Both the position numbers and the translations under genes were made by a program. Positions 12,836 to 25,002 of a stretch of DNA of 64,000 nt are shown here, in pieces. The notes beneath the pieces are model-generated. The model was not told the origin of the DNA. It did no database searches and was given only the letters and a program-made list of their open reading frames with translations. The DNA comes from Cryptomeria japonica. Lineage: Eukaryota; Streptophyta; Pinopsida; Cupressales; Cupressaceae. The first letter of the stretch is position 1, and the number at the start of each line of letters is the position of its first letter. The DNA lies in NCBI RefSeq assembly GCF_030272615.1, contig NC_081412.1, positions 38,380,911-38,444,910 on the forward strand. Direction: 5' to 3'.

Positions 12836-14163
12836 CCAATAACATTGGCATGTCTAATGTTTGTAAGTTTCAATGTAATCTGTAACCATGAATTTTCTGA
12901 GACATAAAAAATTAGTCTCGGTGTGGGGGGCATAACTATCAATCGAACCGTTGGATCACACTGAATTTTCAATATGTTTTAGAAAATCTAGTTTTCTAAA
13001 TTCTTACTGGAGCAATCAGAAAAATATTATCATGTTCAAAAGTTATTTATCTCTAAGTACAGGTCTATAAAATTTCAGAGATAAAAGATTTGAAGATTTT
13101 TTTTTTAAAAAGTTATCAAGAAGAGGATAAAAGATAAAAGAAAAGATTAATTAATAATCTTTTCAAGAATCAGTTATTGATAAATGAAAGTCTCTTAAAA
13201 AAAGAGAGAGAATATATATATGGGGGAAAAAGAAAAGAAAGGGGCTGGAAAAACTATGATTTTTCGAGTAGCAGACAATATCCATTTTGTTTTTCTATGA
13301 ACTGTTTAAAATGGAATGACTGATTATCAATAAAATGTTATGGTGTGCAGTCTTTGAATCTATGTGTTTAAAGATTAGCAATCTTTCTTGAGAAATCTGT
13401 TATGGGCATGATATCATTTTATGATAAGTTATTTCTATGTTTTTCTAAGTTCATGGTTTCTATTAACTATTAGCATATTCATTGTGTATTGAGTTGTGCT
13501 AATCCCTCTTGTCCTATGAGGCATGAGAGAGTATCAATTAGACATCAATATTGTTGTGCATTTGCTATGCTCTAAATTTATAAAGTGAATATGTGTGTGA
13601 ATCAGATTTTGTGAGCTCCTATTTAATCATCAGCATATTTTATTTGTTTCAGTTAGAAGACATTCATTTCTCTTGATGGATGAATGCTAAAGCCTTTCCA
13701 TGCTTTCTGGTAAAAAGTGTCAACATTTCATTTTTGTATTAAATTCATTGCAAATCATATGAGGAGATGCCCTCTAATGTAGAGGTTGGATTTTAATTAA
13801 TTCATCCAACTATTGGTAATTTGTTTCCTTTCATAAAGGGGCATACAAGAGTTATATTTTTGTTTAGAGAAAACAAATAAATTTTAGGAAAGGGACAAAT
13901 TTGTTTACCAACAATCCCGTAGGACAATTTTTGTAGATATTTTCAAGTTTTTGTGAGAAATTGTACATATCCCCGTATATAATTTCTGGTGGATTCCTAT
14001 CTTTGGTATTTTTGTCAAAGGGGGAGAGAGAAGAGTGAAAAATGGTGTAAATTCTCAAGGGGAGTTTGTAAATTCTTGGAGAGTTTGAAATTTTGAAGTT
14101 TTGCAACCTTGATTGTAGAGTTCATTTTTTCACAATGTTGCCATCAATGCCAAAGGGGGAGAT
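12836..14163 (+). other. 3' non-coding region with polypurine tract
   Basis: No coding potential seen. The region ends in CCAAAGGGGGAGAT (14150-14163) abutting the LTR start TGTTGG, the classic polypurine tract/LTR junction of plant copia-type elements. A second purine tract, CAAAGGGGGAGAGAG, occurs near 14016. This supports reading 9009-15305 as one plus-strand element. Confidence 0.6.
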
Positions 14164-15305
14164 TGTTGGAAAGAGACATTATTTCGGTGAAGATCGATGC
14201 ATGAGAGATGCTTAGGAGTTTTCATTGATGGAAACCCACTTTGTAAATCGCATCTAGTGTACATAGAATTGACTTACGTGAAGTCATATCATTCATAAGG
14301 CATAAGTCTAGAAGGTGGAACACAGTAATTGGTAGAGCATGAGATCATTGTGTACATCTTGATTTTGGTGTGGTTTTGGTTACGATAATAAATGAAGATG
14401 ATTTGAGGTTCGAGGCAGCTTATCTTGTGATTCTAATATCCAGTGTTGATTAATGAGCAAGATTAAAGGTCTGATATCTGGTAATTCAGTTAGAATGGAG
14501 ATATTCTTGTGTAACGTGTGTTGCGGAATTGTTCGGTTGATTTCAATCATTGGTTTAATGTTTGAGGAGTTTGATCCAACTTTTATTAAGCCTTCTATCA
14601 TTCTATTTGGGTTCGCATATGGATTTCTGAGCGGATTGAGCTAACCTAAGGTTACACGTTTCATGTTGCGTGTTATGCGGTTTTTGTGAAGCCAACATGT
14701 TTGAGACCTTATTAGGTTTTGTGGATATATAATGTTGATCTAGATGATCATTTTAGGTATGGAATATGCAAATGTAGATGTGTGGTATGTGGATAAGCAT
14801 CAAAATGCAAAATTGGTGCTTCGGTAGATGACTGTGTAGCAAAACAAGATAGAAAGGCAGAGTAGCATTTGACAGTCAAATTGTGCTTAACTGGAACTGA
14901 TCTTTGGCATTTGTAGATGCTATATTCCTTTTCAGACATTGTAATTACTCTTGTATCTCATTTGTAGGATAGCCAGTCCTCTAGGGTTATTTCCCTATTA
15001 TCTAATTGAGCAATGAGCTTTAGGCAATGTGTCTAAATGCAAGTGCATTCTCCTTATGTAATATTATCATACTTCTAGCCATAGTATTTAATAATATTGT
15101 GGATTCAAATCTCACTGTGGTTTTTCCCTTTTTGGTTTTCCACATAAAAATCTTGGTGTTATGGTTGTGTGGTTGATTGCTTTATGTTTATGCACTTTAC
15201 TTTCATTCTTATGCATCCAGTGGTTTAAGAATCAGTTTGATATTTTTGTAAATTATAAAACATTGATTCAAACCCTCTCCCTGTCAGTGTTCATTGATTC
15301 CAACA
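14164..15305 (+). repeat. Copia-type 3' LTR (copy A)
   Basis: Starts TGTTGGA after the polypurine tract and ends CCAACA, a 6-bp inverted terminal repeat; 1,142 bp. Near 15110-15160 it carries the conserved plant copia LTR block CACTGTGGTTTTTCCC followed by GGTTTTCCACAT. The sequence after 15305 (TAAAC) does not match the five bases before 14164, as expected for the 3' LTR of a longer element. It is related in this block to the LTRs at 16220, 27581 and 62363. Confidence 0.8.
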
Positions 15306-16219
15306 TAAACAACTAGATCTCACTTAAAAGGTCTATAGAATTTACCACAAGAAAAATCTACAAAAAATCATCTCCACCACTAGATCAGACTTAGAACCAA
15401 TATAAAGTTTTTGAAAAACAAACATTAGTGCCTAAGATATACTTGATTTACCAAAAGTGTTGCAGCTTTACCTTGGGATGTAAATTAGAGCTAAATAAGA
15501 AACCCTTCATCATATGATGACCCGGTAAGATTGGTGGATGGGTTGTAGTAGCTAGGGCCAAGCCCTTTATCATTGATGTGACTAGTGATGAGCATTGGGG
15601 GGCCAATGGTAGATTGGAAAAGTGGAGCCAGCAGAGGATGCACAATGGAGGCATGAGAGCCACAAACCATGATGAGGAGAATATAGAATATCAAAAGAAA
15701 TATTCTAGAATTGTGTGTCTGATTCAACCAATGATGAAATGCATAATTACAAGGCTATGGAATGATATCACATTGCCTTTTTAATAATAATAATCATTTT
15801 TTTAATTTTAAAATTGATCGTTGCATTAAAAATTTAAATTCTATAAACTTCTTCTAGACAACATAATCTTAGAATCCCCAATATTACTTTTACTATATTA
15901 GATTGATTTAAATACCCTTTGTTATTAAACTTCTTAACTTTTTTCACCATCTATGAGGTAATTACATAATATAGGAAATAGATTATAGACAACCATTTTT
16001 ATGAAGATCTATTAATATAAAAAAATTCACAATTCTTTAGAACCAAGAGGATTGTTTTTAAACTAAGACCCACAACATTAGTCTAAATTAACTATTTGTT
16101 TTCTAATATACTTATTTAAATCATTTGAACTAAATAATCTATGTAATATGATTTTCTCCTTACACAATAATTTCTATAGTCAAACTATCAACATTAATTA
16201 GTGTTTCTATAGTTGCAAA
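15306..16219. other. Unassigned sequence between two LTRs
   Basis: No gene, repeat family or RNA is recognised. The AT-rich right half (15780-16200) has no open frame of note. A minus-strand open stretch at 15491-15727 has a hydrophobic N-terminal run but no upstream ATG and is not called. Confidence 0.5.
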
Positions 16220-17549
16220 TGTTGGGATTATGTGCTTATGTGTATTTGGATTGCATGACTTATGTGTTGTCATTGATGTCAACTATTTCTCTGTGTGTTC
16301 CAATGTTGTAGTCAATTTTGTGAGTTGGTTTGTCCTATGTATTTCAATTGAGCTATTGTGGATTAATGGTTTTTTGGATAAGTATCTCTAGTTGATTCAG
16401 TAGAAGTTTCAGAGGTCCGCACGTTGATTTGATCAAGTTGTGAGATCTAGTGTTGCGGTTGGTTTTTATGTTATTTAGTGGTTCTCAGTGTTGTGGATTT
16501 TGATTCGATATTGCTCTGCATTGCATTATCTTGGTTTACAGATTTGGAAAAGTGTTTGGGACATTCTGGTGTGTCCTCAACTCAAGTGGTTCATGATTTG
16601 GAGGTCCGCAAGTGATTCTTTCAATTTCTCAGTTAGTGTCATTCGTGTTCTTGAGGTTTGGTGTAATGTTGATGAAGATTATAGTAATATGTGTTGGTGT
16701 GGTTGTTGTTAATGTAATTCATGGTGCTTGTGGATATTTCTAGATCGTATTCTATCTATGTTGGTGGTTTGCATTGATTGTTGTAAGCGTTATTGATGAT
16801 TTTGCTTGGTCTGGTGGTGTTCTTCATGTTCTTGGCCAACATGATCCTTCTAGTTTGTTGTGGATGTTCAAGGCTTATTTATTGGAGTTGTTTTTTGTTT
16901 GAGGCATGTGATATAGGTTCGTGCTAATGTCTTATTCGAGATTTCTTGGTCCGCATATGTTGTTGTAGCGTGTATGATTATATTTAACCAAGCTTGAAAG
17001 ATAGGTTGATGAGATGTATATATAAATGTAATATTCATTTGAGAGATGTATTTGTGTGTGTGAATAGTGCTTGATCTTCTAGAAGAAATGAAGTTGTGCA
17101 TAGAATTATCACGAAGTGTGACAGAGTAGAGTTTGTACTTAACCTGAACTATAACCAAGCATTAGGAGATGTTAATTTCTCAGTTCATGATCTTTTGGAT
17201 GTAATCTGAATCTTGTTGTAAGATAGTGAGCCTTCCCTGGGTTGTAACCCTTTGTTGTTTTTGAGAAGTGATCTCTAGGTAGTGTGCATGAATGCATGTG
17301 CATTCCCCATTGTAATATTTCATATACTTCTAATAGGGTATCATCATATTGTGGGTAGATTCCCACCGTGGTTTTTCCCTTAATTGGGTTTTCCACACCA
17401 AAAATCTTAGTGCTATGTGTGTTATTGATGTGGTTTTGATTTATGTTTTTATTGTTATATATCAGATTTGATTTTCTAGTTAAGTTATCTGAGATTTGTG
17501 AAAACTAGTTCACCCCCTCCTCTCTCATTTTTCTACCTTGTTGCCAACA
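16220..17549 (+). repeat. Copia-type 5' LTR (copy D)
   Basis: A 1,330-bp LTR opening TGTTGGGATT and closing TTGCCAACA, so TGTTGG/CCAACA form perfect terminal inverted repeats. The conserved block CCGTGGTTTTTCCCTT and GGGTTTTCCACA lies near 17365-17398. It is followed after two bases by a primer-binding site and then the copia polyprotein, which fixes it as a 5' LTR. The matching 3' LTR is not found downstream. Confidence 0.85.
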
Positions 17550-17551
17550 AT

Positions 17552-17563
17552 TGGTATCAGAGC
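17552..17563 (+). other. Copia primer-binding site (initiator-Met tRNA type)
   Basis: TGGTATCAGAGC, the standard plant copia primer-binding sequence complementary to the 3' end of initiator methionine tRNA, two bases after the LTR. Confidence 0.9.
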
Positions 17564-17911
17564 ACGGGGGCTTCACTGGCAATGCAATATTATATTGAAC
17601 ATGCATTCATATTGGGGGGTTTAATATCCCCAAAATGAGGGTACAATATATTTCCTATCGGTGAAAATAGGGGGATTTTTAGTTCCGGCTATGAAAAGTA
17701 TAATATTTGGTGGAAAAAGGGGAGATTTTAATTTAGGCTATCTATTGGGAGGGAGTGACAAAAAAGGATTTTAGGGCAATATTTTTTGAAAATAGGGGGA
17801 TTCTTTAGTATGCCATGAATGAACATGCTATAACCCAGGTTCACTAAGTGAATCCCTCATGTATCAGAGTAGGTTCCTCAGAGGAATCTTGATCACTTGA
17901 GGTGATCCAGG

Positions 17912-18802
17912 ATGGCAAGTTTCAAGAAGGAGAGTTTGAGGTTTGATGAAACTAACTACACTCTTTGGAAGAACCAGATGGAATGTCACTTGTGATGCAT
18001 TGGTGAAGATTATTAGAAGACTACTAATAATGTGTATAATTCTCCTCAAAATGTTCCTACAACTGCAGATGAGATTAAGGAAGCCGGACATAATATTAGA
18101 GCTAAGGAAGCATTGTTAAGTGCCTTGAGTGAATCTGAGATGACTAATATGATAGATTTGCAGACTGCTCATGAGATTTGGATGAAGTTGGAGACTCTTT
18201 ATGAAGGTGATAGTCATGTGAAGATTGCTAAGTTGCAGAGCTTGAAGGGAAAGTATGACTTATTGAAGATGGGTGGAGATGAGAACATAACTTCTTTTAT
18301 GCAGAAATTTAATGAGCTTGTGTGCAATATTAGATGTGTTGGTGGAGTGATAGATGAATCATAGATCATTGCTAAGGTGTTTATGTCCTTGCCTCCTACT
18401 TTCAAGCATAAGGCTGCTACTATTGAGGAGATCCAGATAGTGATTAATGTGACTAGAGACATGTTGATTGGTAAGCTTGCTTCTTTTGAGTTAAGTGAGT
18501 TTGGTGATTCTCTTCCAAAGACAAGGATAAAATATGCATTCAAAGCTATTGTCTTTGAAAAGCAAAAAAATGATCCGAGAGAAAGTTCATCAAGAAGAGT
18601 ATCTAGATATGAGAAGGAGATGAAAGATATGGAAGAAGAAGAGAAAGAGCTTCAAGAGCTTGAAGCCCTGATTGGTAAAAGACTACCTAAAGGAGTTGGT
18701 AAGTCTGAAGGAAATTTGCCTCTTTAATGTTTTTCATGTCATAAGATAGAACATTTTGCTTCAAGGTGTCTGAAAAGAGATCCTAACCCTAAGAAACCAT
18801 AT
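17912..18802 (+). pseudogene. gag: Ty1/copia Gag with zinc knuckle, degenerate
   Basis: Nucleocapsid part of the copia polyprotein. The start is the ATG at 17912 (MASFKKESLRFDETNYTLWK), chosen because the NY-x-x-W-K motif that opens plant copia Gag follows at once. The UBN2-type Gag core runs to about 18500 (AHEIWMKLETLYEG, FNELVCNIR, VFMSLPP). An acidic/basic charged stretch follows, then a CCHC knuckle at 18728-18769 (CFSCHKIEHFASRC) with correct C-x2-C-x4-H-x4-C spacing; the usual glycine before His is Glu. In-frame stops lie near 17993, at 18362 (TAG) and at 18725 (TAA). All of gag-pol stays in one frame (frame 2) to about 21165. Confidence 0.85.
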
Positions 18803-20158
18803 AAGCCTAAATATCAGAAGAAGTGTTATTATGTTGCTGATGAAGGTATGGCAGATGACGAGTCTGAGAAAGGAAATTCAGGTGATGATGAATGGGTATT
18901 TATTGATATCAAGGAAGATGATCAAGTGTCTATGGATTCTGCTAGCTGCATTAATGAGGAAAAATCTTTAGCTACTAAAGTTGAAGAGAAAGATGAATGG
19001 GTTATTGATAGTGGTTGCTCTCATCATATGACAAGTGACAATAGTAAGTTTGTGAGTATTGAAATGTATGATGGTAAATTAGTGAGGTTTGGTGATGATA
19101 AAGCTTGTGTGATGTGAGGTAGAGGTTTTATTTCTCTTGATGGTAAGCATAATACTAATGATGTTTTGTATGTATAAGGTCTCAAGCATAATATTTTAAG
19201 TGTTCGATAGATGGTTGACAAAGGTTATGATTTGCAATTCAAGAATGGAAAGTATAGAATCTTAAGTGGTTCTGGAATAGAGATTGCATCAGGTACAAAG
19301 ACTAAAGGTAATATCTTTCACTTGAATTCTAGTGGTAAAAGTTGTTTGATTGCTCAAATTGATGAAAGTTGGTTATGGTATAGGAGAATGTGTCGTGTGA
19401 ATTTTGATTGCATGGTTAAGAAAAGATCTAATCAAGCAGTGAGAGATCTTCCTAATATTGTGAAGCCCTCTAATCTGGTATGCAAGGAATGTCACTTAGG
19501 GAAGCAAACAAGAGTTTCTTTTTAGAGAAAATTGTATACTTCTAATGGAATATTGGATCTTGTTCATACTTATTTGTGTGGTCCCTCTAGAGTGAGAAGC
19601 TTGTAGGGTGACAGGTACTTCATGGTGTTGATTGATGACTATTCAAGGATGATGTGGGTTACTTTCTTAAGGGAGAAGTCTGAAGTATTGGAGAAGTTCA
19701 AGATTTTCATAGCTATGGTTGAGGCAGAGACTAGATTGAATTTGAAGTGTCTAAGATCTGACAGAGGTGGTGAATTCACTTTCGATGAGTTTAATATATT
19801 TTGTGAAGAGCATGGAGTGAAGAGCCAAGTATCTACACCTAGAACCCCTTAGCAGAACTGAGCTATGAAGAGAAAGAGTAGAACAATTCAAGAAGTTGCT
19901 AGAACCATGACAATTGAAGGAATTTTTCCTCATATATATTAGAGAGAAGTTGTGAGTATTGTTGTGTATACTTTCGACCAAGTGCATATCAAAGGTGATA
20001 CTGGTAAGACTCCTTATGATTTATGGTTTAGTCATGTTCCTACCGGTTATTCTACTAAGAGCAGGGGCTACTGGTGTTATAATAAGAGATTAAGAAAGAT
20101 AGTTGAGTGTGAGAATGTGAAGGCTGATGGTGGTTGTGAGAGATAGATTAGATCCTAC
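18803..20158 (+). pseudogene. Ty1/copia protease and integrase, degenerate
   Basis: The protease active site reads WVIDSGCSHHMT near 19000-19035, an intact D-S-G. Integrase follows. Its zinc-binding HHCC region reads LWYRRMCRVNF then CKECHLGK (19373-19503): both cysteines remain, but both histidine positions are replaced (Tyr and Arg). In the catalytic core the first Asp is in LIDDYSRMMWV (19628) and the second in LRSDRGGEF (19751-19777). The third acidic residue appears lost in QN-stop-AMKRKSRTI near 19853-19885, where Lys occupies the expected Glu position. In-frame stops at about 19115, 19175, 19208, 19523, 19604, 19850, 19859 and 19940 make this non-functional. Confidence 0.85.
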
Positions 20159-21613
20159 AGATATGATTCTGATGATCAGGATGACAGTTCAGTTAAAGGA
20201 AAGAAAGTGCAAACCCACAGCCAAATTCAAATTGTTCCGAAAAAGCCAGAGAATCAAGGAGAAGCCAATGCTAGTGCTAAATGAAGAGCTCAAGAGTTTG
20301 AAAATCATGAAAATCCTAAGACTCCCTAGTATGTGAGATTGAATCATTCAGAGAATTAGATTATAGGAGATAAGAATAAAGGTGTGATGACTAGGAGAAG
20401 GATTGTTGAAGAGGTATGCTTGATTTCAAAAATTGAACCTAAAGATGTTAATGAAGCTTGTAAAGATGAGAATTGGGTTAAAGCTATGGAAGAAGAGTTG
20501 AATCAGATTGAAAAGAATAATACATGGATTCTTGTTCCCAGATCTAAGGATAAAAATGTAATTGGAACTAAATGGGTTTTTTGGAATAAATTGAATGAGC
20601 AAGGTGAAGTTGTTAGGAATAAAGCAAGACTTGTTTGTAAAGGATATTCTGAGATGCAAGGTATTGATTTTGAGGGGACTTTTGCTCCGGTATCTAGGAT
20701 TGAAGTTGTTAGATTATTTCTTGCTTATGCAGCTTACAAAGATTTTAAAGTTTATCAAATGGATGTTAAGTCAGCTTTTCTTAATGGTGAGCTGGAAGAG
20801 GAAGTTCATATTGAGAAACCAGATGGTTTTTAGTTGATAGATTAGGAAGATATGGTTTGTAGATTGAAGAAAGCCCTATATGGACTGAAACAAGCTCCTA
20901 GAGCTTGGTATGCCATATTAGATAAGTATTTGTTGAAGCTTGGATTCAATAAAGGTACTAATGATAGTAATTTGTATTTCAAGATTGATAATGATAACAT
21001 TTTGATTGTTGAAGTATTTGTTGATGACATTATTTTTGGAGGAAATGATGATTTGTGTAAGAAGTTAGGTGACGAGATGCATAATGAGTTTGAGATGTCC
21101 ATGATTGGTGAGATGAAATTCTTTTTGGGATTGCAAATTACTCAGTTGGATAAAGGGATTTTATATCTCAGTCTAAGTATGTGAAGGAATTGTTGAAGAA
21201 GTTTGGTCTAGATGATTCAAATCCAGTTGGTACACCTATGGTGATCGGATGTAAGATGACAAATGATGATGAGTCCCCTAAAGAAAATTAGACTAGATAT
21301 AGGTCTATGATTGGTGGATTGTTATATTTAACTCAGACTAGATTGGGTATTATGAATGTTGTATGTCTTGTTGCTAAATTTCAAGTTGATCCTAAAGAAT
21401 CTCATGTTACTATTGTGAAAAGGATTTTTATATATTTGAAGGATATAGTTGACTTTGGCTTGTGATATCCTAAGGATGATGACTTTACCTTGAGTCCTTT
21501 ATCAGATGCTGATTGGGCTGGTGATGTGGATGATAGAAAGACTACAAGTGGTGGTGCATTTTTCTTGGGTAAGAGATTAGTTTGGCTAACCACAAACCTA
21601 GCACACATATGGT
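20159..21613 (+). pseudogene. Ty1/copia reverse transcriptase and partial RNase H
   Basis: The RT copies element RNA into cDNA. Motifs seen are [86 protein letters not shown] and the catalytic VFVDDIIFGG (near 21016-21045), with FVDD in place of YVDD. Stops lie at about 20831 and 20843. A frameshift near 21165 leads into QSKYVKELLKKFG. RNase H begins around 21490 (SDADWAGDVDDRKTTSGG) and breaks off near 21600 at WLTT. The rest of RNase H, the polypurine tract and the 3' LTR are absent. The 20159-20380 stretch is a decayed linker. Confidence 0.88.
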
Positions 21614-21766
21614 TTTGAATGACCACAAACTATTATGGTGGGGACTCTAATGCACACACTTTGTAAAAAAAATCATCACTTTGGTCTTTATTTATGAACT
21701 TTTATGCTTCTTCTTTTGTCTGTGCATCAAAATTGATTATTGAGTCCATATAAAAATAAATCCATA

Positions 21767-22140
21767 TGTAAAATTTGATGATTCAACCTCACAAGCCAAG
21801 AATCATCTACAAGAAAACCACCTATTACAAGGATAAACCAAGCAAGGATAATTTTCTCAACATAACCTAAGAATCCTATTTTGACTATATAAAAATATTA
21901 TGTTACAAATGAATGAATGAATCCTTGTGAAAAGGATGAATGAAACCCTAGCTACAACCCTTAAAGCTAGATTAAATTAGTTGGTGCCAAGTGTCACAAT
22001 CATAATGAATGAGACAACTTAAGATATTATTATCCTAATTTAATAAAAGGAAAAAGAATGTAAGTTTATCTTAAGTGAATAAAGTAATTAAATGACCTAA
22101 CTAATTAAATAAGTAACTAATTTGCATAATTACTCCAACT
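21767..22140 (-). repeat. 3' LTR of the 2.9-kb copia element
   Basis: 374 bp. On the plus strand it reads TGTAAAATTTGATGATTC to TACTCCAACT and aligns along its length with 24305-24680. The adjoining TTCCCCTCTT (plus strand) is AAGAGGGGAA on the element strand, a polypurine tract. Confidence 0.8.
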
Positions 22141-22499
22141 TTCCCCTCTTAATATTAACTAAGGGGAAAGCTAAAAGGCTAATGATGAATGCAAAATGCA
22201 AGAATGAATGGGTATTGACAACAAATTATTTATTAGGTACCCATGTACAAACCAATGTAGCTCTCATAAATCAAGAAAATGAGAAAAAACTACTGGGAGA
22301 AAACTTCTCTCTGAAAGAGAGAAAAAGAAATGAAAAAGAGTACATGTGACTAAGCACACTTTAGCTTATCCTTCTTTGATGATGAACTCTTAGAAGAGGA
22401 ATTAAATTTAAAGAATCATGTGATTGGATGTTCTTGGGCTACTCATGTGACCTGAAATCCTTTTGTTTCTATTTTTTGGCATTGCCATGTGAATTTTTT

Positions 22500-23140
22500 T
22501 GATCTGTGGTGTCTCGGGATGCAAGAAGAGCCTATGATTTGGTAGACTTCAATCAACGCATCTAAACCAACTTGGTTTTCTCTTAAGTGAGTTGAGAATA
22601 AAACTCATCAACTAAAGGCATGGTGTAATGGGCACCAAGTGCATCTTTGGTGGCATAAAGCTAGAAAAAAATTGAATAATTAAGACCAAGCTTGGCAATG
22701 ATAGAGAGAATCAACTAAAAGTCCTTTTTAATACCACACTAAGTTGCAGCTGTAATCTAAGAGACTTGATTTTGGTGAAGAAGTCCTATATTTTATTAAA
22801 AAAATTAGGATTCAATCTAATAAGCTCATTTTCCAACTAAAATCCCCTCAATGCATCTTGCTTAGCAAACAGGGACTCCAATGTAGTCTAGATCTTATTG
22901 AGTGTGGTGTAAGACTCAACATGAAAGAGAAGATCTAAATACATAGACATGAATAATATCCCAAAACCCTCATCACACCTATTTAAGCACTTTCTTTTTT
23001 TAGCAGCACTTGTAAGCTTAGGTTATGTACCCACAGTCATTCTGCATAATTCACATCTTTCTTCATATTAATTTCCATTTATTTTTTCCAATTGTCATAG
23101 TTGAATGAAGTGAGATGATAAATATAATTTGGATCCATGA
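22500..23140 (-). pseudogene. gag: Degenerate copia Gag (UBN2 type) in the 2.9-kb element
   Basis: Read on the minus strand, NYDNWKK appears near 23083-23104, the opening motif of plant copia Gag. It is followed by LESLFAKQDALRGF and ENELIRLNPNFFNKI, then FFTKIKSLRLQLQL, matching the helical UBN2 core. A later stretch (ILNSLKRKPSW) fits the Gag C-terminus. Multiple stops and at least one frameshift rule out function. No zinc knuckle is visible. The 23150-24290 stretch between the primer-binding site and this remnant holds no recognisable coding sequence. Confidence 0.65.
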
Positions 23141-24290
23141 TAAGTGAATGAAAAAGTACAAAAATGGACTAATTCAATAATATAGATCCTCTCAATGTTA
23201 AAAAAATATTTTGGCTCTAAACAAAAATCAAATGAATTGCACATATTCCAAGATGGAACCCAAAAGTAAAAGTCTGATATCTCTAAGTATCTAACAAATA
23301 TTCTAGAAAAATAGACCTAATATGTGCAAGATGAATCCACCAACTTCCCAACACCTACTCATTTACAAAAAATGGTGTCTGGATGTACAAGATATGGGCC
23401 CAAAAGCACAAAACTATAGATTTGAATTCATAAGCCTAGTATAAAAAATTAGAGAATAGTTTGGAAACATATCAGCACCACTAGATTGGCATCGAAAGAA
23501 GAATTATCATGTTTACATAATTTCAAGCTCGTATGACTAAGTTATGGCCACAAAATAAAAGACAGATCAAAATAGAACCTAGGTGATGATGTACATTCAT
23601 ACAGATGATGTCAACATGATGTGAGCATTAAAATATTCTTTAAATATTCACCTAAAAATAATATGATCCTCTAAAAAATCCCTAGAATATACCTTTAAAA
23701 AAGAATATTCTAACCCTTTCAATTAAAATTGCAAAAAAAGATAGACAAGAATATTCCCTTATGGTACACTGCTATACTTGCCTACAATGGACTTTTGGAG
23801 GCTTTTAATGCCTTTAAGATTTGATTTTCTTTGCAAAAAAAAAATTCAAAATAAACTTTTGAAAATAATTAAAATTACAAAAAAAAATGTTTTTAAACAA
23901 ATTGACATAATTTTGTTTTGGGCACAGGTACGAATCCACAGTTGCACAAAAAACGTGCCCTCCGAAAAATCACCAAAATTTTTGGCGATCTTAGATTTAA
24001 GTATTTGGATAAGTGATCTTGGGATTTTTGGACATTCTAAGCACAATTGTGATATCCATTTTGCTCCAAAGTGCTTAGATTTTTTACTAGCCCCCGAACT
24101 TTGCCTAGATTTGTATGCCCTCAAAAAAAATGCCCAAAACCTCAACTACTCAAATTTTGATGAAATGATAGCCAATCTATACATTTTTGTATGTTGTGAA
24201 CACAATGACAACCTCTATTTGAGCCCAAGGTGCATTGAAAAATGTCTCAATTCTATATCCCTCAAGAATATGGACAAGAACTTAGTAGAA

Positions 24291-24304
24291 CTGCTTTGAT
24301 ACCA
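24291..24304 (-). other. Primer-binding site of the 2.9-kb copia element
   Basis: On the minus strand TGGTATCAAAGCAG, directly after the LTR end. It is a variant of the plant copia TGGTATCAGAGC sequence complementary to initiator methionine tRNA. Confidence 0.8.
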
Positions 24305-24680
24305 TGTAGAAGTTGATGATTCAACCTCACGAGCCAAGAGTCATCTACAAGAACAACACTTGTCACAAAGAGAAATCAAGCAATGATAATTTTCTCAACG
24401 CATCCTAAGAATTTTGTATTGATTGCATAAAAACATTATGCTAAAAATGAGTCAACGAATCCTTATATGAAAAGGATGAATGAAACCCTAGATGAAATCC
24501 TTAAAGGTATATTAAATTTGCTAGGGCCAAGTGTCACAATCATAATGAATGAGATAAATTAATTTATTAGTAGCTTAATTTAATAAAAGGAAAAAAAACC
24601 TAAGTTTATCTTAAGTGACTAAAGTAACTAAAGGACCTAATTGATTAAATAATTAGGTAATTGTCCCAAATACTCTAACA
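24305..24680 (-). repeat. 5' LTR of the 2.9-kb copia element
   Basis: 376 bp. On the element strand it starts TGTTAGAGTATTTGGG and ends CAACTTCTACA, followed immediately by the primer-binding site. It shares GGGTTTCATTCATCC and ATGACTCTTGGCT-type blocks with the LTR at 37285-37658. Confidence 0.82.
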
Positions 24681-25002
24681 CCATCTACCAACATACATGG
24701 GTAGCCAGTCATTATACTTATCGGTTTGGTAAAAATCCTTTTCACCTACATGGTTTATCAATATGTTAAACTCTCTTGTAATCCTTACCTTGGTCCTCAG
24801 GCTTTGAGATAACTCCAAATTTCACATTCCCCCCTTAATCAAAGATTCAACTTTCCTGATTCACCATCAAGCTTAGATACGAGCCTGATCTATTCCACAA
24901 CTTGGAGTCACATTCTCTACAAGCACAAGAGGATACATGCTATATGATTAAATATGCTATCAGACTAATCCATGTAGGCCAAAATCAACAAGGGTTATAA
25001 AT
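24681..25002. other. Unassigned sequence
   Basis: No feature recognised. It lies between the copia element and the start of detectable similarity to 48073. Confidence 0.4.

Larger units (their letters stand above)
21767..24680 (-). mobile_element. 2.9-kb non-autonomous Ty1/copia element
   Basis: A complete minus-strand LTR element: 5' LTR 24305-24680, primer-binding site 24291-24304, decayed gag, polypurine tract and 3' LTR 21767-22140. The flanks CCATA (21762-21766) and CCATC (24681-24685) look like a 5-bp target duplication with one mutation. The internal region of about 2.15 kb has no room for pol, and no protease, integrase or RT motif is visible. The two LTRs differ at many positions, so the insertion is old. 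I infer that it was mobilised in trans by a related copia element; the LTR at 37285 next to an RT fragment is a candidate relative. Confidence 0.8.

Noticed and set aside
15491-15727. Minus-strand open frame with a signal-peptide-like hydrophobic start, a possible small secreted peptide
   Set aside because: The frame opens at TTG with an in-frame stop upstream and no ATG before the hydrophobic run; the first ATG lies inside it. No known peptide motif.
23778-24299. 173-codon plus-strand open frame in the 2.9-kb copia element
   Set aside because: It runs antisense to the element, ends in the primer-binding site and has a low-complexity, Cys/Leu/Ile-rich translation with no domain.
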